Assembly (NCBI GenBank): GCA_023251435.1
Contig: JAHEYU010000053.1
Location: 1-43,297 of the forward strand
Origin: Bacteroidota bacterium
GTDB taxonomy: Bacteria; Bacteroidota; Bacteroidia; Bacteroidales; Prolixibacteraceae
DNA length: 43,297 nt
Direction: 5' to 3'
Shown here in pieces: positions 1 through 12,788 of this stretch. The translations under genes were made by a program, and so were the position numbers. The notes below the pieces were generated by a model, which was given only the letters and a program-made list of their open reading frames with translations, made no database searches and was not told the DNA's origin. Within the stretch, counting starts at the first letter, position 1; the number at the start of each line of letters is the position of its first letter.

Positions 1-3041
<3,041 letters not shown>

Positions 3042-3205
3042 GTACTGAACTTTATGCCCCAAAATTAGCGTTTAAAAATTTCTAATTGCTATCTGGAGAT
3101 GTCAAAATTCGTTTGAAAGTGTAATTTAGAATTGTTAAAAATAATAATTCATTGTAATCTCTGGAGAATGAAGTGAGGTCAGAAATTATACAATTCATAT
3201 TTTTC

Positions 3206-3213
3206 TAATTTTG
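3206..3213 (+). promoter_or_regulatory. Putative -7 box (TAATTTTG) of the U32 gene
   Basis: TAATTTTG matches the Bacteroidota -7 consensus TAnnTTTG and lies 19 bases before the ATG at 3233, so the leader would be short. No good TTG-type -33 element is seen at the expected distance, so this rests on one box. Confidence 0.4.
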
Positions 3214-3232
3214 CTGATTCAATAAAAATCAG

Positions 3233-5221
3233 ATGACAAACAGAACTCCCGAATTATTGGCTCCTGTAGGAAATGCCGAGTCATTTTATGCTGCACTTAG
3301 TGGTGGCGCAAATGCTGTATTTATGGGACTTCAGGAGTTTAATGCCCGTGGAAGGGCCAGTAATTTTACCCGGCCAATGCTGCAGCTGGCAGTTAGCAAG
3401 GGCCACGAAAAAAATGTAAAAGTTTATATTACTCTTAATACGCTAATTAAAAATAGAGAAATTGATCAGTTGATCGATGTTTTGTCGTTTCTGAATTCGC
3501 TAAAGGTTGATGGAATCATTGTTCAGGATTGGGGTGTTTATTTTATTGCCCGCCGGTTTTTCCCTAAACTGGTTCTCCATGCAAGTACCCAAATGGGCAA
3601 TCACAATTCGGTGGGCGTAAATTTTGCTGCAGCAAAGGGAATTGTACGCACAGTGTTGGCTCGCGAATTAACTATGCCCGAACTCGAAAAAATTGCAGCA
3701 AAAAGTAAAGCTGAGTTGGAAATGTTTGTTCACGGTGCCTTGTGCTATTCATTCTCCGGAATGTGTTTGTTTAGTAGCTATGTTGGAGGACAAGGTGCAA
3801 ATCGTGGCTTGTGTAAGCAAAGCTGCCGGCGTTTATATCAGGAAGGGGAGGAGCAGCACGCCCTTTTTAGCCTGAAGGACAATCAGCAGCTTAGTAACTT
3901 GCAACAGCTGGTTGAACTGGGAATTCATTCATTGAAAATTGAAGGGCGCATGAAATCTGCAGACTATGTATTTCAGGTTTGCCGGGCTTATCGAATGGCA
4001 TTGGATGATCCACGGAATATGGAAGCAGCCGCCGCAATGCTGGAATTGGATACTGGTCGCGAAAAAACTTCCTATTTTCTGGGTGGTGATATAAGTGACG
4101 GAATTACTGATGATCCTTCAACCGGAAAACTGATAGGACAAATTGCTGATGTGAAACGAAGCTTCATTTCTTTTGAAAGTAATGTGACACTTGACGAAGG
4201 TTATCGCTTAAGAATCAGGAATAAAAGTGATGATGATCAGTTATATGTGAAGATTGAAGATTTCAGGTCGAATGGAAATTTATATGAGGTACCAACTGAT
4301 TTAGCCGGAAAAATTAAAAAAGGTGACGATGTTTTGTTGGTTCGGCTGAAAACCCAAAGTTTTTCATCAAGGCTCGGTAATATTAATACGTTGCCCGAAT
4401 TGAAAGTGCCGCTTGTTAATAAACAGGAAATTAGAAACAGCTTAATCCTTGCCGGAAAACCTACAAAACCTATGCTTTTGGTAAGGATTGGTAGTCTGGA
4501 GTGGATTGCGAAACTAAGATTTGAAGATTACGATGCAGTAATTCTATCGTATAAAAAGTCGGATTGGGAAAGTTTTGACCCGAATGTCGCCTTATTTCAG
4601 CAGAACCGACTGAAAATACGAATAGAGTTACCCAAATTCATTTCGGAAAATAACATTGATTTTTACCGGAATCTGGCTGAAAGGTTGGCTGCGTCTGGGT
4701 TTAATCATTTTTTCATCAGCCATTTGTCGCAAAAAATGCTTCTTCCAAAGGGAGCAAAATTCAGTTGCAATGAAAATGTATATATTTTGAATGATGCGGC
4801 TGTAAAAACATTGTACGACGAACAAATAACGGATTGTATTTATCCGCAGGAAAATGATCTGGAGAATTTATTGTCGATGAAAAACAAGCAGGGGATTGTT
4901 CCATTGTATTTCTATCCCGATTTATTTTATTCACGTATGCCGGTCAGGGCGCACAATGAATCAAAATTGTTTGCCGATGAGAATAACAAAAAATTCAGGA
5001 TTGCGGTAAAAGATGGGATAACAATTGTTTATCCGACTATTCCGGTTGCATTGTTTCATTATCGCAATCAGTTGGAAAAAGCCGGCTTCAACCGATTTTT
5101 GATCGATTATTCAGGCGAAACAATGACCGCCAATGTGGTAAAGCGAATATTAAAGAAATTTATTCAGGCAGAATCGGTTCAACCATCTACCAGCTTTAAT
5201 TTTAAGTTGGGCCTAAAATAA
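3233..5221 (+). CDS. Peptidase U32 family protein, RlhA/TrhP-like (RNA hydroxylation family)
   Basis: The protein has 662 residues and opens TPELLAPVGNAESFYAALSG, the hallmark start of U32 proteins. The core signature FVHGALCYSFSGMCLFSS is followed by RGLCKQSCRRLY, giving the cysteines expected for a Fe-S or metal site in this family. HSLKIEGRMKSADYV completes the conserved U32 core. The long C-terminal half (from about residue 330) resembles the extension of E. coli RlhA, which hydroxylates 23S rRNA, and the length matches RlhA better than the shorter TrhP. Older annotations call such proteins collagenases, which is probably wrong here. It stands alone, closed by a strong hairpin shared with the convergent rho gene. 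The family is secure; the exact RNA target is inference. Confidence 0.85.
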   Translation: MTNRTPELLAPVGNAESFYAALSGGANAVFMGLQEFNARGRASNFTRPMLQLAVSKGHEKNVKVYITLNTLIKNREIDQLIDVLSFLNSLKVDGIIVQDWGVYFIARRFFPKLVLHASTQMGNHNSVGVNFAAAKGIVRTVLARELTMPELEKIAAKSKAELEMFVHGALCYSFSGMCLFSSYVGGQGANRGLCKQSCRRLYQEGEEQHALFSLKDNQQLSNLQQLVELGIHSLKIEGRMKSADYVFQVCRAYRMALDDPRNMEAAAAMLELDTGREKTSYFLGGDISDGITDDPSTGKLIGQIADVKRSFISFESNVTLDEGYRLRIRNKSDDDQLYVKIEDFRSNGNLYEVPTDLAGKIKKGDDVLLVRLKTQSFSSRLGNINTLPELKVPLVNKQEIRNSLILAGKPTKPMLLVRIGSLEWIAKLRFEDYDAVILSYKKSDWESFDPNVALFQQNRLKIRIELPKFISENNIDFYRNLAERLAASGFNHFFISHLSQKMLLPKGAKFSCNENVYILNDAAVKTLYDEQITDCIYPQENDLENLLSMKNKQGIVPLYFYPDLFYSRMPVRAHNESKLFADENNKKFRIAVKDGITIVYPTIPVALFHYRNQLEKAGFNRFLIDYSGETMTANVVKRILKKFIQAESVQPSTSFNFKLGLK

Positions 5222-5250
5222 AAAAGAGAGAGCTGTTACACTCTCTTTTT
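5221..5250. terminator. Bidirectional terminator between the U32 gene and rho
   Basis: A perfect 10-bp inverted repeat, AAAAAGAGAG (5221-5230) and CTCTCTTTTT (5241-5250), is separated by a 10-base loop. The A and T tracts make it usable from both strands, and it sits exactly between two convergent stop codons. Confidence 0.85.
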
Positions 5251-5272
5251 CTAAATATCTGATTTGGTCTTT

Positions 5273-7141
5273 TTATTCGTCGTTCATCGAAATCAGGAAT
5301 TCTTCAATCGAATCGGTCTTCATGATTCTGTTTTTCAGAAATTCCATTGCTTCGTTCGAGTTCATGTCGCCAAGGAAATTACGAAGAATGTAAATTTTAT
5401 CGAGGATACTCTTCGACATAAGCAAATCTTCGCGGCGGGTGCTCGATGCATTGATATCGACGGCAGGGAAAATACGTTTGTTCGATAATTTCCGGTCGAG
5501 TTGAAGCTCCATGTTACCGGTACCTTTAAATTCCTCGAAAATTACTTCGTCCATTTTTGAGCCGGTTTCGGTCAAAGCTGTCGAAATAATTGTAAGCGAA
5601 CCACCTTCTTCGATGTTACGGGCTGCTCCAAAGAAGCGTTTTGGCTTGTGCAATGCATTTGCATCGACACCACCCGAAAGCACCTTACCTGAAGCTGGCG
5701 AAACAGTATTGTATGCACGTGCCAGGCGGGTAATCGAATCGAGAAGAATAACCACATCGTGGCCACATTCAACCAAACGCTTTGCTTTTTCGAGAACCAT
5801 ATTAGCTACGCGAACGTGTCTTTCGGCCGGTTCATCAAAAGTTGATGAAATAACTTCGGCATTTACGTGGCGTGCCATGTCGGTAACCTCTTCAGGGCGT
5901 TCATCAATCAGTAACACCATCATGTAAACTTCAGGATGATTGGCCGCAATCGCATTGGCTATTTCCTTCAGTAACATTGTTTTACCTGTTTTTGGCTGCG
6001 CAACAATTAGTCCGCGCTGTCCTTTGCCAATAGGGGCAAACAGATCAACAATTCGCGTCGAAATATTGTCGTGTCCGTTTCCGGTAATATTAAATTTTTC
6101 GTTTGGAAAGAGTGGTGTCAAGTGTTCGAATGGTACTCGGTCACGAATATAATCAGGTGTTCTTCCGTTGATTTCGATAACTTTAATTAGCGGGAAATAT
6201 TTTTCACCTTCTTTTGGAGGACGGATTGTTCCTGTTACAGTGTCGCCGGTTTTAAGTCCGAAAAGTTTTATTTGCGATTGAGAAACATAAATATCATCGG
6301 GCGAGTTCAGGTAATTGAAATCTGAAGAGCGTAAGAATCCGTATCCGTCAACCATTATTTCCAAAACACCTGTATTGCTTATTATGCCATCAAATTCATA
6401 AGGTTTTTCCTGATTTTGTTGGTTTTTTTGTGGTTTCTGACCTTGATTTTCACGATTCTCCCACTTCGGATTATCGAAGTTCTTTTTTCTGTCTTGTTGC
6501 TCATTCCTTTTTTCAACAGAAATCTCGGGTTTAAAATCTTCCGAAGCCGTTAATTCTATGCGGGATTCTTGTTTTTGAACATCAGTTTCTCTCTGTTCTT
6601 CGATCGTTTCCTGAATTGCAATTTCGGGTTCTATTTCAACAATTTCTTCAGGAAGTATAATTTCCTGTCTGACTTTCAGGTGTTGATTTTGATTCGGATT
6701 CGGGTTTGGCTTTTGTCCCGCGTTCTGGTTGTGATTTGATGATCCGGCTTTTACGTGTTCAGTGCGGGGTCTTTTCTTTATTTGATATTCTTTTTTTCCT
6801 TCTTTTTTAGGTTCTGTTACAACAGGCTCTGGTAAAATTTCTTTTGCAGTTTGTTTTGGGTTTTTATCCTCTTTCGCTTCTGTCGTTTTTTCTTCTTTTC
6901 TAAACCCAAACAGCTTATTCAGAACGCCACCTTCTTCACGTTTTGGTGGGTTTAGATCGCGGGGTGATCTAAATTTTTTTTCTTCAGGTTTTTTTTCTGA
7001 AGCCAAAATAGCCTGAATATCAAGAATTTTATAAATTAAATCTTGCTTTTTATAAGATTCAACTTTTTTAATATCAAGCTCTTTTGCAATATCTTTTAAA
7101 TCAGGAAGTAGTTTTCTGTTTAATTCAATAATATCATACAT
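5273..7141 (-). CDS. rho: Transcription termination factor Rho
   Basis: Rho is the hexameric RNA-dependent ATPase that ends transcription. The N-terminal helix bundle reads [20 protein letters not shown], so I place the start at the ATG at 7139-7141; a longer frame reaches 7273 but adds unrelated residues. After about residue 55 comes a charged, low-complexity stretch of nearly 190 residues rich in K, E, Q and N, a long insert seen in many Bacteroidota Rho proteins. The RNA-binding domain ([20 protein letters not shown]) starts near residue 247. The ATPase has Walker [13 protein letters not shown] near residue 380 and the [13 protein letters not shown] helicase segment. It is 622 residues against about 420 in E. 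coli, the difference being the insert. It is convergent with the U32 gene and divergent from the sigma factor. Confidence 0.97.
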   Translation of the reverse strand: MYDIIELNRKLLPDLKDIAKELDIKKVESYKKQDLIYKILDIQAILASEKKPEEKKFRSPRDLNPPKREEGGVLNKLFGFRKEEKTTEAKEDKNPKQTAKEILPEPVVTEPKKEGKKEYQIKKRPRTEHVKAGSSNHNQNAGQKPNPNPNQNQHLKVRQEIILPEEIVEIEPEIAIQETIEEQRETDVQKQESRIELTASEDFKPEISVEKRNEQQDRKKNFDNPKWENRENQGQKPQKNQQNQEKPYEFDGIISNTGVLEIMVDGYGFLRSSDFNYLNSPDDIYVSQSQIKLFGLKTGDTVTGTIRPPKEGEKYFPLIKVIEINGRTPDYIRDRVPFEHLTPLFPNEKFNITGNGHDNISTRIVDLFAPIGKGQRGLIVAQPKTGKTMLLKEIANAIAANHPEVYMMVLLIDERPEEVTDMARHVNAEVISSTFDEPAERHVRVANMVLEKAKRLVECGHDVVILLDSITRLARAYNTVSPASGKVLSGGVDANALHKPKRFFGAARNIEEGGSLTIISTALTETGSKMDEVIFEEFKGTGNMELQLDRKLSNKRIFPAVDINASSTRREDLLMSKSILDKIYILRNFLGDMNSNEAMEFLKNRIMKTDSIEEFLISMNDE

Positions 7142-7433
7142 AATTTCAGATTGATTTGTTAATATCCAAAAGGTCAAGTGATTGAAAAATAATGATGTGG
7201 ATTTGATAATTTGGATGATCGGTACTTGTTCGAAATTTTTTGCAAGTATAGCTAAATCCTTAAAATTAGGCAAATAAAAGTGAAAATATTCAGTTTTAGG
7301 AAGTCAGATTGAACTTTTCAGGGTTAGATTGGTTTAAAAAACGTTAAAATCAATCGCAAAATTGTTTCATTCGACAGGCAATTTTAACTGTTCGTGTGTA
7401 AAATCGCACAGTTCATACAATATATGCCACAGT

Positions 7434-7466
7434 TTGTTTTAATGTGATCATTAATAACTAATTTCG
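7434..7466 (+). promoter_or_regulatory. Putative promoter of the primary sigma factor gene
   Basis: TTG at 7434-7436, then 22 bases, then TAATTTCG at 7459-7466, one mismatch from TAnnTTTG. The gap is slightly longer than the usual 19-21. It lies about 55 bases before the ATG at 7523. Confidence 0.35.
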
Positions 7467-7522
7467 ACACTGAAAGAAGCAATTTTAAAGAGATTAAAAG
7501 AGAACCTTCTAATTAATGAAAA

Positions 7523-8383
7523 ATGAGACAACTAAAAATAGCCAAACAGGTCACCAACAGAGAAGCATTATCGCTGGATAAGTATTTGCATGAGATTGGC
7601 CGTGTTGATTTGGTTACAGCCGAGGAAGAAGCCGATCTTGCCAAAAGAATCAAAAAAGGCGATAAAGATGCTTTGGAGAAATTGATAAAAGCAAATCTAA
7701 GATTTGTTGTTTCTGTTGCAAAGCAATATCAAAACCAAGGACTTAGTTTGCCTGACCTGATAAATGAAGGAAATCTTGGACTGATTAAAGCAGCACAGCG
7801 TTACGATGAGACCCGTGGATTTAAATTTATTTCTTATGGAGTTTGGTGGATTCGCCAGGCGATCCTTCAGGCATTGGCAGAGCAGGCACGAATCGTTCGG
7901 TTGCCATTAAATAAAATTGGCTCAATTACCCGAATTAATAAAACCTTTACCAGGCTTGAACAAGAATTCCAGCGTGAACCTACCTTTGATGAAGTCGCTT
8001 CATTACTTGAAACTTCGAGCGATGTAGTTGAAGATGCCATGAAAGTTTCCATGCATCAGATTTCGATGGATGCACCAATTCATGATGAAGAAGGCAATAG
8101 CTTATATGATGTGATGTTGAATGAAGATTCTCCCAGTCCAGACCATGGATTGATGAAAACCTCATTGAGCAATGAAATTGACAGGACATTATCAACCTTG
8201 GGTGAACGCGAAGCTGATGTTATCAGATATTTCTATGGATTATGCGGAAATCGCCAGCATACTCTTGAAGAAATTGCCGACGAATTTGGATTGACCAGAG
8301 AAAGGGTCCGGCAAATTAAAGAGAAAACCATCAAGAAGATGAGGAACAATTACAGAAACAGACTCCTAAAAGCATATTTGTAA
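7523..8383 (+). CDS. rpoD: RNA polymerase primary sigma factor (Bacteroidota sigma-ABfr type)
   Basis: This 286-residue sigma-70 protein has the compact form typical of the Bacteroidota housekeeping sigma, without the large N-terminal domain of E. coli RpoD. Region 1.2 reads [20 protein letters not shown]. Region 2 contains [19 protein letters not shown] and [20 protein letters not shown], the core-binding and -10 recognition parts. Region 3 begins at LPLNKIG, and region 4 ends with [18 protein letters not shown], the helix-turn-helix for the upstream box. It directs the TAnnTTTG promoters seen elsewhere in this window. It is a single-gene unit bounded by a divergent rho and a strong terminator. 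Confidence 0.97.
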   Translation: MRQLKIAKQVTNREALSLDKYLHEIGRVDLVTAEEEADLAKRIKKGDKDALEKLIKANLRFVVSVAKQYQNQGLSLPDLINEGNLGLIKAAQRYDETRGFKFISYGVWWIRQAILQALAEQARIVRLPLNKIGSITRINKTFTRLEQEFQREPTFDEVASLLETSSDVVEDAMKVSMHQISMDAPIHDEEGNSLYDVMLNEDSPSPDHGLMKTSLSNEIDRTLSTLGEREADVIRYFYGLCGNRQHTLEEIADEFGLTRERVRQIKEKTIKKMRNNYRNRLLKAYL

Positions 8384-8389
8384 TATCTG

Positions 8390-8414
8390 AAAGCTGCCAA
8401 GTGCAGCTTTTTTT
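8390..8414 (+). terminator. Intrinsic terminator after the sigma factor gene
   Basis: Stem AAAGCTGC (8390-8397) pairs with GCAGCTTT (8403-8410) around the loop CAAGT and runs into further T residues to 8414. It begins 7 bases after the stop codon. Confidence 0.9.
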
Positions 8415-8446
8415 ATGACATTTTTCTAATTACATGGATTAAATCT

Positions 8447-8454
8447 TACTTTTG
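8447..8454 (+). promoter_or_regulatory. Putative -7 box (TACTTTTG) of rpe
   Basis: TACTTTTG matches TAnnTTTG and lies 17 bases before the rpe start, just downstream of the sigma-gene terminator. No clear -33 element is seen. Confidence 0.4.
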
Positions 8455-8471
8455 AAATTAAAATTATTACT

Positions 8472-9134
8472 ATGAAACTTGTCGCACCTTCGATATTGGC
8501 TGCAGATTTTAACCATCTCTCGGCTGAAATTGAAATGATCAATAACAGTGAAGCCGATTTTATTCATTGTGATATAATGGATGGAGTTTTTGTCCCGAAT
8601 ATTTCTTTTGGATTACCCATAGTTCAGCATATTCATAAAATCGCCCGAAAACCTTTGGATGTTCACCTGATGATTGTAAATCCGGAGCGTTACATTGATG
8701 AATTCTGCAAAGCCGGGGCATCAATCATTACAGTTCATTACGAAACATGTCCACATTTGGATCGCACAATTCAGCAAATAAAAGATAATAAAATACAAGC
8801 CAGTGTTTGTTTGAACCCACACACGCCGGTTGCTTTTCTTGAGAATATTATCCAAAATCTTGATATGGTACTTTTAATGTCCGTAAATCCGGGCTTTGGA
8901 GGTCAAAATTTCATTGAAAATACCTATAGAAAAGTAAGTCAGCTAAAAGACCTGATTATTCAAAGAAATTCAAAGGCGTTGATTGAAGTGGATGGTGGAG
9001 TTAATTTTGAGGTTGGTAAAAAACTTTATGAGGCTGGAGCAGATATTTTGGTTGCCGGAAGTTTTGTTTTTGGTGCCGAAAATCCGACTCAAACAATAGC
9101 CGCTCTTAAAAAATTACTGGTAGAATCTGTATAA
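8472..9134 (+). CDS. rpe: Ribulose-phosphate 3-epimerase
   Basis: The enzyme interconverts D-ribulose 5-phosphate and D-xylulose 5-phosphate in the pentose phosphate pathway. The 220-residue TIM barrel shows the family's metal and catalytic motifs in order: VAPSILAADF at the start, then HCDIMDGVFVPN with the catalytic aspartate. LDVHLMI carries a metal histidine, VNPGFGGQNF follows, and EVDGGV holds the second catalytic aspartate. GADILVAGSFVF forms the phosphate-binding end. Its last 21 bases overlap the 3' end of the convergent FeoB-associated gene, so the two stops cross over. Confidence 0.96.
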   Translation: MKLVAPSILAADFNHLSAEIEMINNSEADFIHCDIMDGVFVPNISFGLPIVQHIHKIARKPLDVHLMIVNPERYIDEFCKAGASIITVHYETCPHLDRTIQQIKDNKIQASVCLNPHTPVAFLENIIQNLDMVLLMSVNPGFGGQNFIENTYRKVSQLKDLIIQRNSKALIEVDGGVNFEVGKKLYEAGADILVAGSFVFGAENPTQTIAALKKLLVESV

Positions 9135-9317
9135 TTCGTTTTTATCGAATTTTACCTTATTATTTACAACATGTAGTTCTTTTAAGGAGCAACCAGTTGA
9201 GCATCCTCCACATTTGTCTGCTTTTTTCCTGGTTAAGTTAAAAAACTGAAGTATTCGGTATATGAAAATTCCAAATGCTGCAACAATTATTAAATATGCA
9301 ATAATATCCTGAATCAT
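9114..9317 (-). CDS. FeoB-associated Cys-rich membrane protein
   Basis: This small protein (67 residues from the ATG at 9315-9317) has one N-terminal membrane segment, IIAYLIIVAAFGIFIYRIL. A short cytoplasmic part with three closely spaced cysteines, CGGCSTGC, follows. This is the layout of the FeoB-associated Cys-rich family (FeoC-like position), proposed to help ferrous iron transport, possibly by metal or redox sensing. It follows feoAB on the same strand after a 34-base gap, so the two are very likely co-transcribed. A longer frame reaching 9404 would overlap feoB and adds residues that are not family-like, so I reject it. Confidence 0.85.
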   Translation of the reverse strand: MIQDIIAYLIIVAAFGIFIYRILQFFNLTRKKADKCGGCSTGCSLKELHVVNNKVKFDKNELYRFYQ

Positions 9318-9351
9318 GATTTGTTGTTGTGTTTTTGTATTCCAATAATTT

Positions 9352-11781
9352 CTATAAAAAAAGGCTTGCAATGTTAAAAACAAGAAACGATAAGAGCCAG
9401 GCAATTGCAGTTGTGTAAAAGATTGTAAATAAGGCCCATTTTAATTTCCCCGATTCGTTTTTAATTGTAGCTATAACACCAATACAGGGGAAATAGATTA
9501 ATACAAATGTAAGAAACGACAATGCGACCGGTATTGAAAAGACTAATTCTCCCTTTTTATCTCCCGAAATAAATCTTTCCTGCTGAAGTTTGCTGCTCAA
9601 TCCGATTTCTTCATTGTTTTGATCAACCTGATACAATACGCCCATAGTGCTTACAATAATCTCTTTGGCCGGCAGACCTGCCAATAAACTGATGCTCATT
9701 TTCCAATCAAATCCAAGCGGTTCCATTACCGGCTGAATAAAATGACCAATTTGTCCGAGATAGCTATTTTGCATGCGAAGATTCTGGTCTATTTTGTTGT
9801 TAATATTCAATGAATCAGATTGATGTGTCGCGATTTCAGCCGATATAATTGTTTTTTGCTCACGGGGGAAATAACCCAGCGCCCAAATAATTACTACTCC
9901 TATAAGAATTACACCACCAATTTTTTGCAGGTATTGCTGTGTTTTGTCCCACATGTGAATAACAATGTTTTTAATTGTCGGAATCCGGTATGGAGGGAGT
10001 TCCAAAACAAATGGAGTTTCTTTATTTCTAAAAATTGTTCGGTTCAGTAATTGGGCTGTCAGAAATGCAATTAGTATTCCGGCGAAATAAATACTGCTCA
10101 ATACCAGGGCAGGGTGTTGCGGAAAAAACGCAGTAATAAATAAAACATACACAGGCAAACGTGCACTACACGACATAAATGGAATAATGAGCATTGTAAG
10201 CAGGCGGTCTCCGGGGCTTCTTAATGTACGGGTTGCCATAATTGCCGGAACATTGCATCCAAACCCCATCACCATAGGTATAAAGGAACGACCATGAAGT
10301 CCAAACCTATGCATAATTTTATCCATAATGAAAGCAGCTCTGGCCATGTAGCCCGAATCTTCCATGAATGAAATAAACAGAAACAGAATTAAAATATTTG
10401 GAAGAAAAACCAGCACGCTGCCTGTTCCATCAATAATGCCATTAATCAACAGGTCTTTAAGCATACCATCCGGCATTAAACCCGACACCTGATTGCTAAC
10501 CATCGCTACCAGATTTTCGATCCAGCCCATTGGATAAGCTCCAAGTTTGAATGTTGAATAAAAAGCAAAAGAGATCAGAAATATAAATATCGGGAAGCCG
10601 AAAAGTTTGTGCGTCAATATTCCATCTATCTTATCAGAAGGGTTGGTGAGTTGCTTTTCTCTTTGTTTATATGTTTCTTCCAATGCTCCGGAAATAAAAC
10701 CATATTTGGCATCGGTTATAACTGTCTCGATGTCTTCGTTGTGCAAACGTTCAATTCTCCGGATTTCATTTTGGGCTGTTTTTTCAATTTCAGCATAATT
10801 TGGGTATAATTCGAGCGAAATCGTTGTTTGTTTATCTCGTTCGAGCAGTTTGATTGCCAGAAATCTGGACGAAATGTTATCGGTTATTGGCTTTTCAAGT
10901 TTAATTTTTGACCGAAGAACCTGAATTGATTTTTCGATCTCGAGTCCATAATTAATATGAATATGCCGCACAATAGGATCCATGTCTTCGTAGACCTCAA
11001 TGATCTTGACAATTAGTTCAGAAATTCCTTTTCCTTTGGAGCTAATTGTTGGGATGATTGGTATTCCCATTAATTTTGCAAGGCTATGATAATCAAATTT
11101 CACCTTGTTTTTCAACAATTCGTCATACATGTTCAAAGCAATTATTACTTTGATATCCATGTCGATCAATTGGGTTGTCAGAAAAAGATTCCTTTCAAGA
11201 TTGGAAGAATCGATTACATTGATAACAATATCAGGCGTTTCATTCATTATGAAATTTCTGACATAAATTTCTTCAGGAGAATAGGCTGTCAGCGAATAGG
11301 TTCCGGGTAGATCATAGATATTGAAGTTATATCCATTTTGCGAAAAAGTAGCTTTTTTGGCATCAATTGTAACCCCGCTGTAATTACCAACATGCTCTTT
11401 TGAACCTGATAGAAAATTAAATAAGGTTGTTTTTCCACAATTTGGATTTCCTACCAACGCGATATTGATGGTTCTTTCTTTTTCCTTTACTGAAACTTTA
11501 AGCTTTTCGAAATCGATAACACCTTCATAATTCGGAGTTATTTGGCTGAGCGCTTCCGTTTGACTTACAACTTCAATCAGGTTTGCTTCGGTACGCCGAA
11601 GTGTGATGTTGTAGTCAAGTATCTTATACTCAATTGGTCCATTAAATGGGGCATTTTTTATAACTGTTACTTCTTTACCTTTTACGAACCCCATTTCCGT
11701 GATTCTTTTTCGAAAAGAACCATGGCCCAACACCTTGGTAATTATTACTGTCTCTTTACTTTTTACTTCAGAAAGTCTCAC
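9352..11781 (-). CDS. feoB: FeoA-FeoB fusion, ferrous iron transporter
   Basis: This 809-residue inner-membrane Fe2+ transporter carries FeoA at its N-terminus, an arrangement common in Bacteroidota. The FeoA SH3-like domain occupies about residues 1-75 (VLGHGSFRKRITEMGFVKG). The G domain follows with G1 VGNPNCGKTTLFNFLSG near residue 110, then HVGNYSGVTID, DLPGTYSL and NMYD. From about residue 390 there are many membrane segments, with the Gate-type motifs GFGCNVPAIMATRTL and MSCSARLPVYV. The start codon is GTG (11779-11781), with no in-frame ATG before an upstream stop. The downstream partner is the Cys-rich protein. A possible -7 box lies at 11833-11840; no Fur site could be assigned by eye. 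Confidence 0.96.
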   Translation of the reverse strand: MRLSEVKSKETVIITKVLGHGSFRKRITEMGFVKGKEVTVIKNAPFNGPIEYKILDYNITLRRTEANLIEVVSQTEALSQITPNYEGVIDFEKLKVSVKEKERTINIALVGNPNCGKTTLFNFLSGSKEHVGNYSGVTIDAKKATFSQNGYNFNIYDLPGTYSLTAYSPEEIYVRNFIMNETPDIVINVIDSSNLERNLFLTTQLIDMDIKVIIALNMYDELLKNKVKFDYHSLAKLMGIPIIPTISSKGKGISELIVKIIEVYEDMDPIVRHIHINYGLEIEKSIQVLRSKIKLEKPITDNISSRFLAIKLLERDKQTTISLELYPNYAEIEKTAQNEIRRIERLHNEDIETVITDAKYGFISGALEETYKQREKQLTNPSDKIDGILTHKLFGFPIFIFLISFAFYSTFKLGAYPMGWIENLVAMVSNQVSGLMPDGMLKDLLINGIIDGTGSVLVFLPNILILFLFISFMEDSGYMARAAFIMDKIMHRFGLHGRSFIPMVMGFGCNVPAIMATRTLRSPGDRLLTMLIIPFMSCSARLPVYVLFITAFFPQHPALVLSSIYFAGILIAFLTAQLLNRTIFRNKETPFVLELPPYRIPTIKNIVIHMWDKTQQYLQKIGGVILIGVVIIWALGYFPREQKTIISAEIATHQSDSLNINNKIDQNLRMQNSYLGQIGHFIQPVMEPLGFDWKMSISLLAGLPAKEIIVSTMGVLYQVDQNNEEIGLSSKLQQERFISGDKKGELVFSIPVALSFLTFVLIYFPCIGVIATIKNESGKLKWALFTIFYTTAIAWLLSFLVFNIASLFL

Positions 11782-11832
11782 GGTATCCAGATCAAATGCT
11801 AAGCTAATTTAAACTAAATAAGAATAACGGCA

Positions 11833-11840
11833 CAAATATA
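11833..11840 (-). promoter_or_regulatory. Putative -7 box (TATATTTG, minus strand) of feoAB
   Basis: The plus strand reads CAAATATA, which is TATATTTG on the minus strand and fits TAnnTTTG. It lies about 52 bases upstream of the feoAB GTG start. A matching -33 element is not evident. Confidence 0.35.
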
Positions 11841-11902
11841 TTTAAGTTTTGGCAGAACACTTAAAAAAAATGGTTTTGTTGATAAATCAAATTTGATTCA
11901 GT

Positions 11903-11910
11903 TACTTTTG
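11903..11910 (+). promoter_or_regulatory. Putative -7 box (TACTTTTG) of the 240-residue protein gene
   Basis: TACTTTTG fits the -7 consensus, 20 bases before the ATG at 11931. A TTTG at 11875-11878 lies 24 bases upstream, slightly too far for an ideal -33 element. Confidence 0.45.
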
Positions 11911-11930
11911 TATTAAGTGAAAACAATGAC

Positions 11931-12653
11931 ATGGAAGAGGATAATATTTACAGACGAATTCAGGAAGCAATTTCATCTTTGCCCAAAAATTTTAGTGTTT
12001 TGGAAGAACAGATTAATATTGAGCTTCAGATGGAATATTTTAATTACGGGCGTGACATGAAAACCTCGTTTACTACAGAGATGATACTTCAGAACCAGGC
12101 CGATTTATTTAATCCTGATGTACCGTTAGACGAAAAGAAGAATTTATTGGTTTTGCTTGCTTCGCAGGAAAAAGTTGAAGCTTTCAGAACAATCGAAAGA
12201 TATGCACAAAATCCAGACTCCGAATTACGTGATTGGAGTATTTTGGCCTTGCAGGAAAGCAGAATGGTAATACAAAGTTCGCTAATGGACGAACAGCAGG
12301 TTTATATATCAACCGGATTAGGTGGAAAGGGGCAGAAACTAAGGTACTTTGTTGTTTTGATTGGTCGTGAAGATGATGTGCCCTATTCGCCAATTCAGCA
12401 AAAACTTATTAAGAATGAACTTGAGTTTACTATTACCAAGAACGATGGCGAACTTGAAGAAATTTCGTTTAATGAAAACCTTGCAATTGCTGTAATGCTA
12501 TTACCAGTAAAATCAGATATACAGGGTGTATTCATCAGTGTAATTAATGAATGTAACCAATATGGCGATTTTATTCGTCAGGATATCATTATTACCAACG
12601 TAAAACGTATGAGCGAAAGAGAAATTAAACAGTTTATAAATCGCAAGAATTAA
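11931..12653 (+). CDS. Uncharacterised cytoplasmic protein, 240 residues
   Basis: I do not recognise a named family. There is no signal peptide and no membrane segment. The N-terminal 60 residues are helical and acidic. Residues about 65-120 (LLVLLASQEKVEAFRTIERY, then DWSILALQESRMVIQSSL) look like one or two HEAT-type helical repeats. The C-terminal half alternates strands and helices (LRYFVVLIGRED, then AIAVMLLPVKSDIQGVFISV), like a small alpha/beta domain. It stands as a single gene with its own -7 box, divergent from feoAB and upstream of tRNA-Arg. Codon use and position among housekeeping genes suggest a real, conserved gene. Confidence 0.75.
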   Translation: MEEDNIYRRIQEAISSLPKNFSVLEEQINIELQMEYFNYGRDMKTSFTTEMILQNQADLFNPDVPLDEKKNLLVLLASQEKVEAFRTIERYAQNPDSELRDWSILALQESRMVIQSSLMDEQQVYISTGLGGKGQKLRYFVVLIGREDDVPYSPIQQKLIKNELEFTITKNDGELEEISFNENLAIAVMLLPVKSDIQGVFISVINECNQYGDFIRQDIIITNVKRMSEREIKQFINRKN

Positions 12654-12743
12654 TTATTAAGATTCAAGATCATCATAATCAGCATGTTTTGTTTATGCCA
12701 CTTCTTGTACACCGTAAATAATAAAAAAACTGTTTTGAGAGGG

Positions 12744-12773
12744 TTGTTTTTGTTCTGATAAGTATTATCTTTG
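12744..12773 (+). promoter_or_regulatory. Promoter of tRNA-Arg
   Basis: TTG at 12744-12746, exactly 19 bases, then TATCTTTG at 12766-12773 fit the Bacteroidota sigma-ABfr consensus TTG-N19-TAnnTTTG. Transcription would begin about 9 bases before the tRNA. Confidence 0.75.
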
Positions 12774-12788
12774 CATCGCTTTTAGAAT

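Noticed and set aside
7142-7273. Longer start for rho at 7273
   Set aside because: The added 44 residues are unlike Rho, while the ATG at 7141 begins the conserved helix bundle.
9318-9404. Longer start for the FeoB-associated protein
   Set aside because: It would overlap the feoAB end and adds residues outside the family pattern.
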